A program made the translations under genes and the position numbers. A DNA stretch of 64,000 nucleotides from Phalacrocorax aristotelis (lineage: Eukaryota; Chordata; Aves; Suliformes; Phalacrocoracidae): positions 127,953,463 to 128,017,462 of the forward strand of contig NC_134277.1 in the NCBI RefSeq assembly GCF_949628215.1, written 5' to 3'. The notes under the pieces are model-generated. The model was not told where the DNA came from. It did no database searches and saw only the letters and a program-made list of their open reading frames with translations. Every line of letters begins with the position of its first letter. Positions within the stretch are counted from its first letter, which is position 1. This document shows, one piece after another, positions 26,617 through 38,300 of the stretch.

Positions 26617-29330
26617 ACCATAGAATCATTAAGGTTGAAAAAGACCTCTAAGGTCATCAAGTCCAACTGTCAACGCAACACCACCATGCCTCCCAAACTA
26701 TGCCCTGAAGTGCCACATCTACACATTTCTTGAACACCTCCAGGGATGGTGACTCCACCACCTCCCTGGGCAGCCTGTTCCAATGCCTGACCACTTTTTC
26801 AGTGAAGAAATTTTTCCTAATATCCAACCTAAATCTCTTCTGATGCACCTTGAAGCCATTTCCTCTCGTTTTATCACTAGTAAATTGGGAGAAGAGACTA
26901 ACACCCACCTCCCTACAACCTCCTTTCAGGTAGTTGTAGACAGCAATAAGGTCTCCCCTCAGCTTCCTGTTCTCCAGATTAAACAATCCCAGTTCCCTCA
27001 GCCGCTCCTCATAAGACTTGTTCTCTAGACCCTTCACCAGCTTCGTTGCCCTTCTCTGGTCATGCTCCAGCACCTCAATGTCCTTCGTGTAGTGAGGGTC
27101 CCAAAACTGAACACAATACTCAAGGTGTGGCCTCACCAGCGCCAAGTATGGGGGCACTATTACCTCCCTGCTCCTGCTGGCCACACTATTCCTGATACAA
27201 GCCAGGATGCTGTTGGCTGCCTTGTCCACCTGGGCACACTGCTGGCTCATGTTCAGGCGGCTGTCAACCAACACCCCCAGGTCCTTCTCTGCCAGGCAGC
27301 TTTCCAGCCACTTTTTTCGAAGCCTGTAGCGTTGCCTGGGGTTGTTGTGACCCAAGTGCAGAACCCAGCACTTGGCCTTGTTGAACCTCATACAATTGGC
27401 CTCGGCCCATCAATCCAGCCTGTCCAGGTCCCTCTGTAGAGCCTTCCTACCCTTAAGCAGATCAACACTCTCACCCAATTTGGAGTTGTCTGCAAATTTA
27501 CCGGGGCGGCACTCAATCCCCTTCTCCAGATCATTGACAAACATATTAAACAAGACTGGTCACAAAACCGAGCGCTGGGGAACACCGCTCATGACAGGCC
27601 ACCAACTAGATTTAGCTCTGTTCACCACAATTCTCTGGTCTCAGCCATCCAGCTGGTTTTTTTTACACAGTGAAGAGTACACCCATCCAAGCCATGAGCC
27701 GCCAGCTTCTCTATGAGGATGTTGTGGGACACAGTGTCAAAGGCTTTGCTAAAGTCCAGGTAGACAACATCCACAGCCTTTGCCTCACCCACTAGGTGGG
27801 TCACCTGGTCATGGAAAGACATCAGGTTGGTCAGGCAGGACCTGACTTTCATGAACCCATGCTGACTGGGCCTGATGCCCTGGTTGTCCTGCACTTGACT
27901 GGTGAGCTCACTCAGGATGTATCACTCTATAATCTTCCCAGGTACTGAGGTTAGTTGACTGGCCTGTAGTTCCCCGGGTCCTTCTTCTGGCCCTTCTTGT
28001 AGATGGGCATCACATCGACAAGCCTCCAGTCATCTGGGACCTCCTCTGTTCCCCAGGTGAGCTCCTTTGCTAGCTCCCTCAGTACTCTCGGGTAGATCGC
28101 ATCTGCCCCCATAGACTTGCGATTGTCCAGGTGGCTCAGCAGGTTGCAAACTGCTTCCTTCTGGATTATGGGGTGGTTATTCCAATCCCTGTCCCTGCCT
28201 TCCAGCTCAGGGGGCTGACTACCCTGGGGATAACTGGTCTGATGGTTAAAGACTGAGGCAAAGAAGGCATTTAGTACCTTGGCCTTTTCCTCATCCTCAG
28301 TGGCAATGTTCCCCTCTGCGTCCAATAGAAATTCTCTTTGGTCCTTTTGGTGTTAATATATTTGTAAAAACATTTTTTGTTATCCCTTACATCAGTGGCC
28401 AGGTTGAGTTCTAGCTGGGCTTTTGCTTGCCTAACTTTCTCTCTGCATCACCTAATGAGATCCCTGTACTCTTCTTGAGTTGCCTGCCCCTTCTTCCAAA
28501 AGCAGTAGACTCTCCTTTTTTTCCTGAGTGCCAGAAAAAGCTCTCTGTTCAGCCAGGCCAGTCATCTTCCCTGCTGGCTCATCTTGTAGCGCTTGGGAAT
28601 AACCTGCTCCTGTGTCTTCAAGGCTTCCTTCTTGAAGAAAGCTCAGCCATCCTGGACAACTTTGTCCTTCAAGACTGCCTCACAAGGGACTCTCCCAACC
28701 AGGGCCCTGAACAGGCCAAAGTCTGCCCTCCAGAAGTCCACGGTAGTGATTCTGCTGACAAACCTTCCACCGAGAACTCATTTGTATTATGGTCGCTAAG
28801 CCCGAGACAGCCTCCAACCGTCACACCTCCCACCAGTACTTCTCTGTGAACAGCAGGTCAAGCAAGGCATGTCCCCTGGTAGGCTCACTTACCAGCTGCA
28901 TCAGGAAGTTATCTTCCACACACTCCAGGAACCTCCTAGACTGTTTCCTCTCTGCTGTGTTGTATTTCCAGCAGACAACTGGTAAATTGAAGCCCCCCAC
29001 TAGAACAAGGGCAACCAATTGTGATACTTCCCCCAGCTGCTTGTAGAACACTTCACCTACTTCTTCAGCCTGGCTGGGTGGTCTATAACAGACCCCCAGC
29101 AGGGTATCTGCCTTGTTGGCCTTCCCCCTCATCCTTACCCATAAGTACTCGACCTTATCATCACAACTGCTAAGCTCTATGCAACTGAAGCACTCCCTAA
29201 CATACAAAGCCACCCCACCACCTCTCCTTCCTTGTCTATCCCTTCTGAAGAGCTTATAGCCATCCATTGAAGCACTCCAGTTTTAAGAGTCATCCCACCT
29301 TGTCTCTGTGATGGTGACTAAGTCATCAGG
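26617..29330 (-). mobile_element. CR1 LINE, longest copy (2.7 kb), inactive
   Basis: In minus orientation it holds pieces of CR1 ORF2 in order. First is the end of the endonuclease domain (29267-28821, with GGVALYVRECFSC and LWVRMRGKANKADTLLGVCY). A linker with VLNAFFASVFNHQTS follows (28325-27951), then reverse transcriptase (27894-27622, VDVVYLDFSKAFDTVSHNIL) and the C-terminal region (27391-26657). It ends at 26617 with the CR1 tail (AATGATTCTATGGTT on minus). Frameshifts and stops separate the pieces, and the polymerase FADD box reads FADN, so it cannot be active. It lies antisense to CLVS1 in its last intron and is 5' truncated near 29.33 kb. Confidence 0.95.
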
Positions 29331-30499
29331 TACTAGTTAATTATAATTTTATCTGGTAGTCCAGAAAAGAAAATTAAAACCTGTTGATGTTGTGATTTGA
29401 ATCAATTCTGCATCACTTTCAACACCACATGATCAGTTTTTGCTACCACATATTAGAAGTATGTAAGTTGCCATTTTGCATAATCTCATGAATCAACTGC
29501 TTTTCTACATTAAAATGCAGTCATAAACATTCTGCCTGTCACATTACTGTAAAAAATACACAGTGAAAACGTTTGGACAAACATATTTTCTTTGAAAACT
29601 TTGGCATAAAATCTTCCCATTGAGCATCCAGTTTTTGTTAGCTGCCTGGAGATTTTTTTTAATGACATTTTTATTATGCTTTGACGAAAGCTCCAGGCAA
29701 AAGAAAAATAATCATACAAGTTATTCACAGTCATGGTATTCAGTCCTGATCAAGCGCCACAGTACCAAAGGATGTAATTTATTAATGATTCTTATCAAAA
29801 GAGAGGTGTTATCTAGTCTCATGAAATAGCTAAGGCTTAAACTGAGGTTACCGTAATGAACAACTGGGAACTACAAACACATCCTGCAGAGAATGAGAGC
29901 TACCCCTAATTCTAAAAGCTATCCATGAGAAAACTGGCTCATTAAAATAATACTATGCACTGTGTAAATGCCTGGGCTGGATGGTTCTACCCCTACCTTT
30001 GAAAAAGTTCTCTTTTAAAAAGTTCCCAAATCACAGAATGACTTCACTCTAAAGCTCATTGCCCACTCCAAACTTGGAGGCAATTCCTAGCCCAAACCAG
30101 CGAAAATGGAGGATAACAAATGTCTGTAACAATAAACTCATCAGTTCCTCCTTCCATAGCTCAGTGAGCAAACGCTGGAGCACACAGACCTCAGAAAATG
30201 TAACAGTCTTGAATATTCCCACTAGTTTAAGCCCATTCAGCTTTTGTCACTGCAAGAGATCATGATGCTCCACTTTCTCTAGTGTTTAATTTTTTTACCC
30301 ATTGGGTTTATGTTTTTTTTGTCCATTAGCAGCAAAGGATAAACTATGCTTCCCACCTTGAAGTCAGAAATTAATTTAAAAGGGACTGCCCTGAATAAAG
30401 TTCTTCAGAGGTGCAGAGAAGGAGACGAAGATAAATTGCAGGATGGAGCACCAGAAGCTCCCTCATCATTATATTAATTCTGGCCTCTTCATTGATCTT

Positions 30500-30590
30500 G
30501 GGTAACTCATGAAACTTCTGCCCCTTAAACTCTGACATCAGTAAAATGTGATTTATCTACTTGTCTTTTTCAAGATTTGTAACAAGTGTA
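30500..30590 (+). repeat. MIR-like ancient SINE remnant
   Basis: GATCTTGGGTAACTCATGAA, then CATCAGTAAAATGTGATTTA, follow the order and spacing of the MIR core (CCTTGGGCAAGTCACTTAA, then CATCTGTAAAATGGGGATAA). It lies some 400 bp before the last CLVS1 exon. Confidence 0.55.
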
Positions 30591-30995
30591 AGCTGAGACA
30601 GACTCACTTCTGCAAGCATTTGTAAAAATGGCTTTGCTTTTGCAAAGTATTCCAGTAAGCAGTTGCACACGCAGTTTTGCCTAGGAAGACATTAAGGACC
30701 AACAGATCTCATGGTATCTCAGGATCAGGCCTTTAAGCTGCCGAGTGCACTCAGCCTTTTGGATAGCAGCTAGAGTGCTAAATATTTAAAGCATTTGAGG
30801 CACGCAGTGAGTCACATCCCTGTTCGTATTCAAAGGAATGCTTCTCAAATTCCTTATGCATTCCACAGAAAGGAAATAAAAAGCCATAAAGGGGAAAATA
30901 GGCAAAAGCAAAAATCATAAAACGAAGCAAAGGGACTCCAGGAAGGTGAGTGCTCCTGCAGCAGCCTTCGCTAGCATGTGTCTTCTTGCTTTCAG

Positions 30996-31083
30996 GTCCC
31001 AGTCTGTGGTGGAAGCCGGCACGCTGAAACACGAAGACCAGGGGGAAAGTGAGAACACCCAGCCGCTGCTGGCTCTGGACTGA
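30996..31083 (+). CDS. CLVS1: CLVS1 (clavesin-1) terminal coding exon and stop
   Basis: The final 88 coding bases begin after a TTTCAG acceptor (30990-30995). The first G completes the Arg codon split from the previous exon. It then reads [20 protein letters not shown] followed by TQPLLALD and TGA at 31081-31083. The TQPLLALD ending is the clavesin-1 C-terminus; its LL pair within an acidic, polar tail resembles a sorting-type motif, though that role is inference. The preceding intron is about 18.6 kb and carries several CR1 insertions. With the other two exons this gives 144 residues to the stop, about 40% of the protein. Confidence 0.96.
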
Positions 31084-31583
31084 GCTCCCATGTGCCCAAC
31101 GCACCCAGATACGTTAACAGACTTCCACAGTACGAGAAACCCACAGAGCACACGACACGCACACATGAACACACACACGCACGTGTTTTGCTTGAGAACA
31201 AGTCCTTCATGTTTCCTGAGCAAGTAACAACTGTCACCAGCTATCTGTCTGCGCGGCCAACGCTGAGCAAAAAGAAATTTCTATTGACGCAGGAGTCTGT
31301 CCATATACAAAGATTTCTTTCTTTTTTTTTTTTTTTTTTTTGACTTAGAACATTAAAATATTGGAAATGAGGGGACTGCTTTCTCTGTTTAAAGAAACCA
31401 TGGTGCGTCAGTAGAAGCTTTCCCAAAGCCTCCAGGAGGGATACCCAGATTTATAGAAGCGAAGGTGAAATGCATCTCAAATTTAAACTTTGCACTATAA
31501 CTAGTAGTTTACTTTGGCTCAGAGGGCAGAAATAGCAGCATCTATTGCTCAAGTCTTACAGAAAGATTTCGCATCAAAAAAAA

Positions 31584-31589
31584 AATAAA
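31584..31589 (+). terminator. CLVS1: Candidate proximal CLVS1 poly(A) signal
   Basis: A canonical AATAAA hexamer lies 0.5 kb after the CLVS1 stop, within an A-run. A T/G-rich stretch (TTTTGTGACTGTC) follows about 30 bases later, as expected of a downstream element. Because it lies in an A-rich run it could be incidental. Confidence 0.35.
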
Positions 31590-31822
31590 TAGTGCCAGCG
31601 TAATGCCATTCAACATGACATTTTGTGACTGTCTCATCTGTGCTGCTTATAGGGATCATTTATTTCAGTATCTAGCAAAAATTATTCTTAACTTTTGAAG
31701 CCCTTATAAAACTGTCAGCTAACCAGAATATGCTGTGCGGGCAGCAGACACACGCAATTTGAAATGCAGTTATTTAATTTTAATGACATGTTTTTCCACT
31801 GGCAACTCGGGAGCTGGTTAGA

Positions 31823-31860
31823 TGTGTGTGTGTGTGTGTGCGCGCGCGCGCGTGTGTGTG
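31823..31860. repeat. Compound (TG)n(CG)n(TG)n microsatellite
   Basis: Nine TG units, six CG units and four TG units form 38 bases of strict pyrimidine-purine alternation. A run of seven G follows at 31863. It lies in the proposed CLVS1 3' UTR. Confidence 0.97.
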
Positions 31861-32211
31861 AAGGGGGGGTGCTAAGGAGACCCATTGGACACATTCACCA
31901 GTGATTAACGGTTCAATCCAGATTGTTTCATTTAGGCCACAACTGGAAATGAAAGCTCTGCAGATCCATTTACTCCCTTCCCTCTTGCAGTCAGTGAAAG
32001 GTGTAGCCAAAGGGTACACTGACTGCAGATGCGGGCCATGCTTAAAATGAAAAAGAAAAACTTAGAATTAATTATTCAGTAGAAGCTTCTGCTAGAAAGA
32101 AATGTGGAAGAATAGAAGAACTGAAATGCCAAAGATCAGTTTGTTATTTCTCTATTTGCTCTAGCAGCAAAGAGCCCCATCCCTTCATTGAAATGGAAAC
32201 TGGATTAAAGA

Positions 32212-32217
32212 AATAAA
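32212..32217 (+). terminator. CLVS1: Candidate distal CLVS1 poly(A) signal
   Basis: This is an AATAAA hexamer on the plus strand 1.13 kb after the CLVS1 stop. A minus-strand AATAAA (TTTATT on plus, 32252-32257) lies 35 bp downstream, which is the arrangement expected where two convergent genes end against each other. Confidence 0.4.
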
Positions 32218-32251
32218 AGAAAAATCGTTATCGAATTGCACGTGCAGTGAC

Positions 32252-32257
32252 TTTATT
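32252..32257 (-). terminator. ASPH: Candidate distal ASPH poly(A) signal
   Basis: TTTATT on the plus strand reads AATAAA on the minus strand, 4.08 kb after the ASPH stop. Other minus-strand AATAAA hexamers occur at 33183-33188 and 34020-34025, so a shorter ASPH 3' UTR is also possible. The assignment rests on the hexamer and on its closeness to the opposing CLVS1 signal. Confidence 0.35.
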
Positions 32258-35200
32258 TCCTAAAACAGTTACAACCACTGTACACACCTTTAGTCTTCAA
32301 TTAAATTGCCATACGTTGACAATTTACTAGAACAAGCGGTTGGCAACAACGTATCAAAGGTAGCAGTGCAAACCGTGTATATAAAATGAGATGATACTGG
32401 GCACGGGAATTTTTAATGCGCCTCTGGAACATCCACTGAATTCATAAGTGATACATTGAAATGATGATATAGTTCAACTGGACATGGTCAGCCCTAACAG
32501 ATGGAGTAACGAAATACCGCCTTTACCTTCAACAACATTTTATGCCTCCACAGGGCAGAAAGGACATCTTGCCGGAGCCTATCAACACACCTGGGATTTA
32601 CCCGCTAGTATTTGCACAGAATAGCCTCAGACTAACCACCTTGTGCAGCAGCGTGTCATGGGTACAAAGCCTGGCCTCCATGATAGGGAGCAGGTCTTTA
32701 AGGCATGGCTGGTCCCAGCAAGGCAACACAGGAATCAGAAAAAGAAGCAGAAGCTTGCAGGAATATTAAGCAAATAAGGTGACTGAGCCCACTTATCTTT
32801 GAGATTTCTTCCATTCCCCCTCCCCTGGCATTACCACCTATTACGGAAAACTAGGATGTCAACTTCTGTTACAGGAGACAGATCCCTTCCCTTCCCTGGG
32901 CTCATGAAGACTCACAGGCATTTGGATTTGTCACACAGAACTTGCTTAAAGCAGAAAGTAGAAAACCAGTCAGACAAAAAAAGACAGACATTGGCTATTA
33001 TACTGCAGCATTAATGAAGAAATACTTTGGTTTACAATTTTTCTCTGCTAATACTCTTACCTCCACTGCCATTGCATCTTTGTGGTGACCTGTTACAATC
33101 ATTCAAGTGGGACTTGCTCTGCCCAAGAAGTGCAAATATCACTGAGATCTAGTCCTTGAGGATTAAACCTTGCAGAAGATTATTTATTTTCTTTAGCTGT
33201 GACATGAATAAATGCATATGTTGACTTGTATATAACTGTATGATGCCTGCATTTAACTGTAGGATCTTACACAGACTCTGTGCTTGCAAGCAAGGTAGCT
33301 ACAGGCAGGAAGGAATCGATCTCCTAACATCGCGATGAGTACATAATTTCCCTCTGTATATAAATCTAAAGAAAAGAATATTTAAATTGCAATGGTTCTC
33401 CATTTAAAAAACATTTCCATTCACTTCTTCCATTGGCATTTCCAATGTTGAAAAACTTTTTAAAGATGAAATACTGGTTGGCAAACAGTAATACCTAGAA
33501 TAATATAACACTTTCTGATAATTTCTGTAGTTTGCTATATATACAGACCCCGCTCATGTATATAGCTAAGCCAGTAACTGTACCTAACAAAAGGATATGC
33601 TCTCAGCGCCTTGACAGATTGGCACAGAGTAGACTCACTTCAGTGTTGCAGGAGCTATTCATAATATACTTTGTCACATTAAAGGCACTTAAGATTTTAA
33701 ATGGCCAATATGTCACTACACAATTTAATAAACAGTGCTACTCTGGCACACACACATCTTGGGTAGATTACTTTTATCTATTTGCCAATTTTATCGATTT
33801 GCCAATCATAACTGGAAAAGATGAAGTATAAAACTTCAAAGGAACAATGAAGCAATCTGAAGGACGGCATGGATTTTTACAAATAAAGCTCCAAAGTTTT
33901 TACCATTTCTTTAGTATTTACTCTGAGCTATAAAACTAAAATGCAACATTAATAAAAATATTCCTACATCACAAAGCTTGATTTCAACAGTTCTTGATTT
34001 CTTCTTTACAAACTATGTCTTTATTTTACAGAATTACAAAATAGTTCATGATTTGTACTGCTTGATCACCTTACAGAGATACAAAATACAGCCTCTGGCT
34101 GAACAACTACCAGCAGATTTGAAAAACTTTTGTCCTATGACCCCGCACAATACCAAGTACCTTATTTCCAGTTTTGCATAATTCTCCTAAAGCTCTCCAA
34201 AAGTATTTTTAAATTTTCTTAAGCATGAAAATTCTAAATATTTTAAGTTTTCATGATGATTAACTGACAACCGTTACAGAGACTATATTGTGTATAGTCT
34301 CAGTGTTATTTTTGATACGGACAATACACTAAAGCCTCATTATCATAGCTGTCTAAAACTGACTCTTGATCAGAGAGGGTTTATCAGTTTAACAAAGGAA
34401 ATTAAAGTGCACACCTCCAGAAACTGGTTACATTAATTTATGGTGCAATCACCATGTGTTACGTGGCATTATAAGATTTAATTACCTAGTAAAACACAAA
34501 AACTGAAAAGCATTCAGTTTATGGGAATGCAAAGCTCTTATCTGTATTTTGCTCCAGCAAACATGGCATTCTAGTCATGATACTTAGGTACCATGACGTG
34601 GTCTCTGCAGTACAAAACCACTGAACATTAAACAAATAACATGACTGTTCAGTGTCTTTTGGACAACAAAGCCAAAGCTGTGGAGATTAAGTAACCTCAA
34701 TGTCTCCTTGCTTAGTGTTTGTCTCTCACAACCCTGGTAATGATGCCACTGCTCCTGACAAGCCCTGAGCGTCCTAGCACACCTATCCACACCTGGCTGG
34801 TTTTGCAGGTGAGTAGAGAACAGCCAGCCATAAACATCATCAGTGCAACCTCAAGTCTCTCTTCCCTGTTAGTGTTCTTAGAAGTTAACAGTGGAGGGTC
34901 CTGCACCCTCCACCTGCCATTAAATAGTATAAACCTGAAAGACCAAAGAACTGCTTAAATATGCAGCCAGTTTTCTGTCTTCAAAACAGGCCTTTTTTCC
35001 ATATAGCAGATTCTGTATGGCAAATATAGAGCATACTGTAAAGAGTACTGGCATAAGGCTACTTCAGCATTCTGTCATATGTTTCAAGACAAGGAAAACA
35101 CCATTAGGTCAATTAAAGGAGCATTCTGGCACTCTCTAGGATGCTGGCAGCAGAAGTTAATACAAGTTAATAACCTGAAGCCCTTTGTCTACTCTGCATT

Positions 35201-35632
35201 CTGGCAGGAAGCCAAGTTAGACCTTGTCCTTCTGCCCAAAGCACAAGAAATTCTTCACGTATTTTTCTTCTGCTGAACAACCACCCAAGGGCAGCCTAGA
35301 AGAAGCCCCTGGAAGGGGATCCGCCAGACTTTTGCTGGGTAGAAAATGGATGTCACAACACAAGCTTTTGTAACGATAGGAGAAATAGCAGTTCACCACA
35401 TAATCCTAAATACTGTCAAGCACTTTAAGATCTGAGCCTAGAGATGTCACATTTGCTCAACATCTTCCAAAATCACATTATCAAACTGAAGGTTGCCTGC
35501 TAAGTAAGAAAACTATTTTGTTTTAGAAGAACAAAGCTTCACTAAGCAGCTGATTATGCAAATTTCTCTTTGTATTTCCAGGAAGGCAAGACAAGGCCAC
35601 ACTTTGCAAAAATGAAATCTGTTAATATGTAG

Positions 35633-35696
35633 TGTTTTCCTTCTGCTGATAGCTAGAGATGCATTTGTTTTCCTTCTGCTGATAGCTAGAGATGCA
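35633..35696 (+). repeat. 33-bp tandem duplication
   Basis: The stretch starting TGTTTTCCTTCTGCTGATAG and running to GAGATGCA occurs twice with a 33-bp period (from 35633 and from 35666), 31 bases identical. It lies in the proposed ASPH 3' UTR. The lack of divergence suggests a recent duplication. Confidence 0.95.
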
Positions 35697-36338
35697 CTTA
35701 CATATATATTGTTTTTTAAAAAATAGTGGTTGATTAAAGAAGATTTGTTCATAATTATGCTAGAAAAATAGTCATTCAGGTAGAAAAAAAAACAAACCAC
35801 ACATAACCCGTTCACATTATCTACAGTTGATATAACAAAGGGACATGTTCTATGGCTAAAGCAGCTAACATTACAACTGCATACTGATTTTCAAAGTTGG
35901 TTGTGTGCATATATTTGTAAATATCTTACATGTTGCTTCCCAGATGTAGAATCGCAAATCTTGTGCCTGAACATGGTCAGGCAGGTGACTGACTGACTGG
36001 TTTTTGCATACATAATATAGGCATGGTAAAAACATCTGCACATTCCTCAGTTTGAAAATCCAGACCTATTGCTCTTTGGCTGACAAGATTTGTATTTTTA
36101 AAACTTGCAGCCATAACAACAATACGTATCGGTGCTGCAGCAGTATGAAACAAAACATGGCTTTTTTTTCCTTCTTTTTTCCTTTTTTAAAATCAAGTCC
36201 TCTGTGATTGCAGAATGTCATCCTTATCTCTTTAAACCCTCACAATATTTGTATTCTTCGTACACTGGATAAATTAATCCTATATGCATACTCCAAAGGG
36301 ATTAAAGCTCCGCTGCTCCGCACATCAGAAGGAACCCC

Positions 36339-36489
36339 TTAAATAGCAGGAAGGGTGCGTCTCTGTTGTGCTGTTAACTCCGGGTGCCACACATCCACAA
36401 TGAATATCAGGCGATAACTTTCAGCATCCTGCCATACTTCATGTTCGAAAGAGTCATCAAAAATAAGAACTTTCCCCTCTTCCCAGGTT
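36339..36489 (-). CDS. ASPH: ASPH terminal coding exon: iron-ligand His and 2OG-binding Arg
   Basis: This is the last exon of aspartyl/asparaginyl beta-hydroxylase, 151 bp. After a TTGCAG acceptor (exon starts at 36489) one base completes a split Arg codon, then it reads TWEEGKVLIFDDSFEHEVWQ and on to RRTLPAI and TAA (36339-36341). The His of EHEVWQ (codon 36441-36443) corresponds to the second Fe(II) ligand of the human enzyme (His725), and the Arg ten residues later (36411-36413) to the 2-oxoglutarate-binding Arg735. Length and frame equal the human C-terminus (residues 710-758 plus the split codon). Between these two residues it reads DAESY where human ASPH has DASSF. The enzyme hydroxylates Asp/Asn of EGF-like domains in the ER lumen. 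Confidence 0.97.
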
Positions 36490-37450
36490 CTGCAAAACAA
36501 AATAGAACATGCTTTAGTGTAATATTTGTAGTGCTGTGGAGCGGGCAAGCTATGTATCGGCTCTGAAGATGCCCTTTTACATGCAAGAATTATTCAAACA
36601 GTATATACTGCACAGTCAAGATTTCAGTACCAAATATAGATGGGAATATCAGAATTTTAACTGAAATAAACTACAGAAACATCAGCCTAATGAACCTTCA
36701 TATTACTGAGGGATTGTCTCCTCTCACTCTTCATACTTATGCCCCCATGTGCCCACATACACATTCAGACATTTGCAATATTTGTTATGTACTTCTAATG
36801 AGTTCCATGAGCAGGGAGCATTCACCAGGCTCACAGGTATAACGCTGGTGTAGTAATCAGCTTCGCTCCTTTTCTAATCAGATACGTACCTAATGAGTAA
36901 TGGAAACTGAGGGAATGACCAGCGATGTGGTCATATAGTTTGAAAATAAGTTACATTAAAATAATCTGCTTTTTTAAAAAATCAGAAAAACAGAAATAGG
37001 CCTTCATCACTCTTAAAATTTCAGGGATATTAACAGTCTTGTCCCATAAATCCATTCAAAGCACAGAATCTAAAGATTTTTCTTCAGAGGAAGGTTGTGA
37101 CACCATGGTGTACACTGGGTTAAATATATTATTAAAGCTGAACTGGAAGGATGAGACCACATAACTTAAAGCATCTCTGCTTGCCAAGTACTTCTTCGGC
37201 AGAGCAGACCACTGAATGGATTTAAGTACCCTGGGTGAGTGTTCATTACAGCATGAAAGAGTCAAGTTTTAACAGTGAATCTGTACCTTTCTTAGGCACT
37301 AAAAGGGATGCATTCAATTTATTCAATGTGGCTTGATTTTGAGCACCTCCATCATTTGAAAAATTAACAAAATTACCAGATTTAAAAGCAATGGCGAGAG
37401 GGAGATATTAATTGCCTGAAGAATCGGTGTTCCTGTTGATTTTATGAAGG

Positions 37451-38300
37451 ATAGAATCACAGAACAATTTAGGTTGGAAGAAACTTTGGAAGGGCATCTG
37501 GTCATGCCACTGCTCAGAACAAGAGTTACTGCAAAGTTAGATCCAGCTTTGAGGTTAGATGAAGCGTCTCAGGTTCTCAACTAGTGGATTCTTGAGTGTC
37601 TACAACCAGGGATATTCTACCATCTCTTCCAGTGTTTCACTAACCTCATTGTGCAAATTTCCTTCTATCTAGAGGGAATTTCTTTCACTGTCACTTGTAT
37701 CCATTACCTCTCATTCTATAACTGCACGTCTCCAAAGAGAGTCTGGCACTGTCTTTGCACAGTCCCCCATTAGCAGTTGAAGACAGTAACTAGGTTCCCC
37801 TTTAGCCATCTCTTTTTCAGACTCCAAATCAGCTCTCTGAGCCTCTCTTCACACGTTGCATACTCCAGTCTCCTAATCATCTTTTTCATCCTCCACTGGA
37901 GTCCCCCTAGCTTATCAATTAAATATTTTCTCTACTGAAGATCCCCAAACTGGACACAATACTCCAGAGACAGTGTCTTGAGTGCAGAAGGGAGGGAAAA
38001 AATTGCTTCCCTCATTCTGCTTCCTACGCACTTACTAACAGTCCAGTACACAGCTAGCCTTCATCAAGTCAATAGCACATTATGACTCGTGTTCAATTCA
38101 TCCCCTAGGATCCTTAACTCCTTCTCTTCAAAGCTGCTTTCTATCCATCTTTCTATTCATCACCCAGTGTCCACTGTTGCAAGGTGCTGATCTGTTATCG
38201 GTTGCAGCGCTTTGCATTTGCTTTGTAGAACTTCAAGGAGTTTCAGCTGGCACACTTCTCCAGCTTGCTGAGATCTGGATTCATAATTTTGAATAAAGGT
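37451..38300 (-). repeat. Old CR1 LINE fragment
   Basis: It starts with AGAATCACAGAACAATTTAG and GTTGGAAG, the complement of a CR1 3' end. It continues with complements of the EHWNRLP and VQFWDP regions, such as CCAAACTGGACACAATACTC, and ends near AGCTTGCTGAGATCTGGA. No open frame survives. It is the only sizeable CR1 in the sense orientation of its host gene, ASPH. Confidence 0.8.

Larger units (their letters stand above)
12376..30995 (+). other. CLVS1: CLVS1 last intron, 18.6 kb
   Basis: This is a phase-2 intron with a GTTAGT donor and a TTTCAG acceptor. It carries three CR1 pieces (17719-17798, 24700-25000, 26617-29330), a 17-bp tandem repeat, a pair of diverged direct repeats at 19.55 and 20.64 kb, and MIR-like remnants. 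I see no exon of another gene in the remaining stretches. Confidence 0.85.
31084..32240 (+). other. CLVS1: CLVS1 3' untranslated region (proposed extent)
   Basis: This is the sequence downstream of the CLVS1 stop. It has no splice-supported coding potential. It holds a CA-rich stretch (about 31140-31180), a T-tract of about 19 bases (near 31322-31341), an AATAAA at 31584-31589, a GT/CG microsatellite at 31823-31860 and a second AATAAA at 32212-32217. The end is inferred from the distal signal; a shorter transcript ending near 31.6 kb is equally possible without transcript data. Confidence 0.5.
32235..36338 (-). other. ASPH: ASPH 3' untranslated region (proposed extent)
   Basis: This is AT-rich sequence following the ASPH stop codon on the minus strand. 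There are no supported exons. It contains a 33-bp tandem duplication at 35633-35696 and several minus-strand poly(A) hexamers. No CR1 copy was seen in it. The far end is inferred from the 32252-32257 hexamer and could be shorter (for example near 34.0 or 33.2 kb). Confidence 0.4.

Noticed and set aside
26783..28849. Plus-strand open frames of 80-140 codons (for example 28427-28849)
   Set aside because: These are reverse-strand shadows of CR1 ORF2 sequence.
26657..29267. Reverse transcriptase and endonuclease frames as host genes
   Set aside because: They are the broken ORF2 of a CR1 LINE, with several frameshifts and an altered polymerase motif. They are annotated as a mobile element, not a gene.
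34800..34816. A strong plus-strand splice-donor-like site (GCAGGTGAGTAG)
   Set aside because: No coding exon with a matching acceptor was found beside it, and it lies in the proposed ASPH 3' UTR on the opposite strand.
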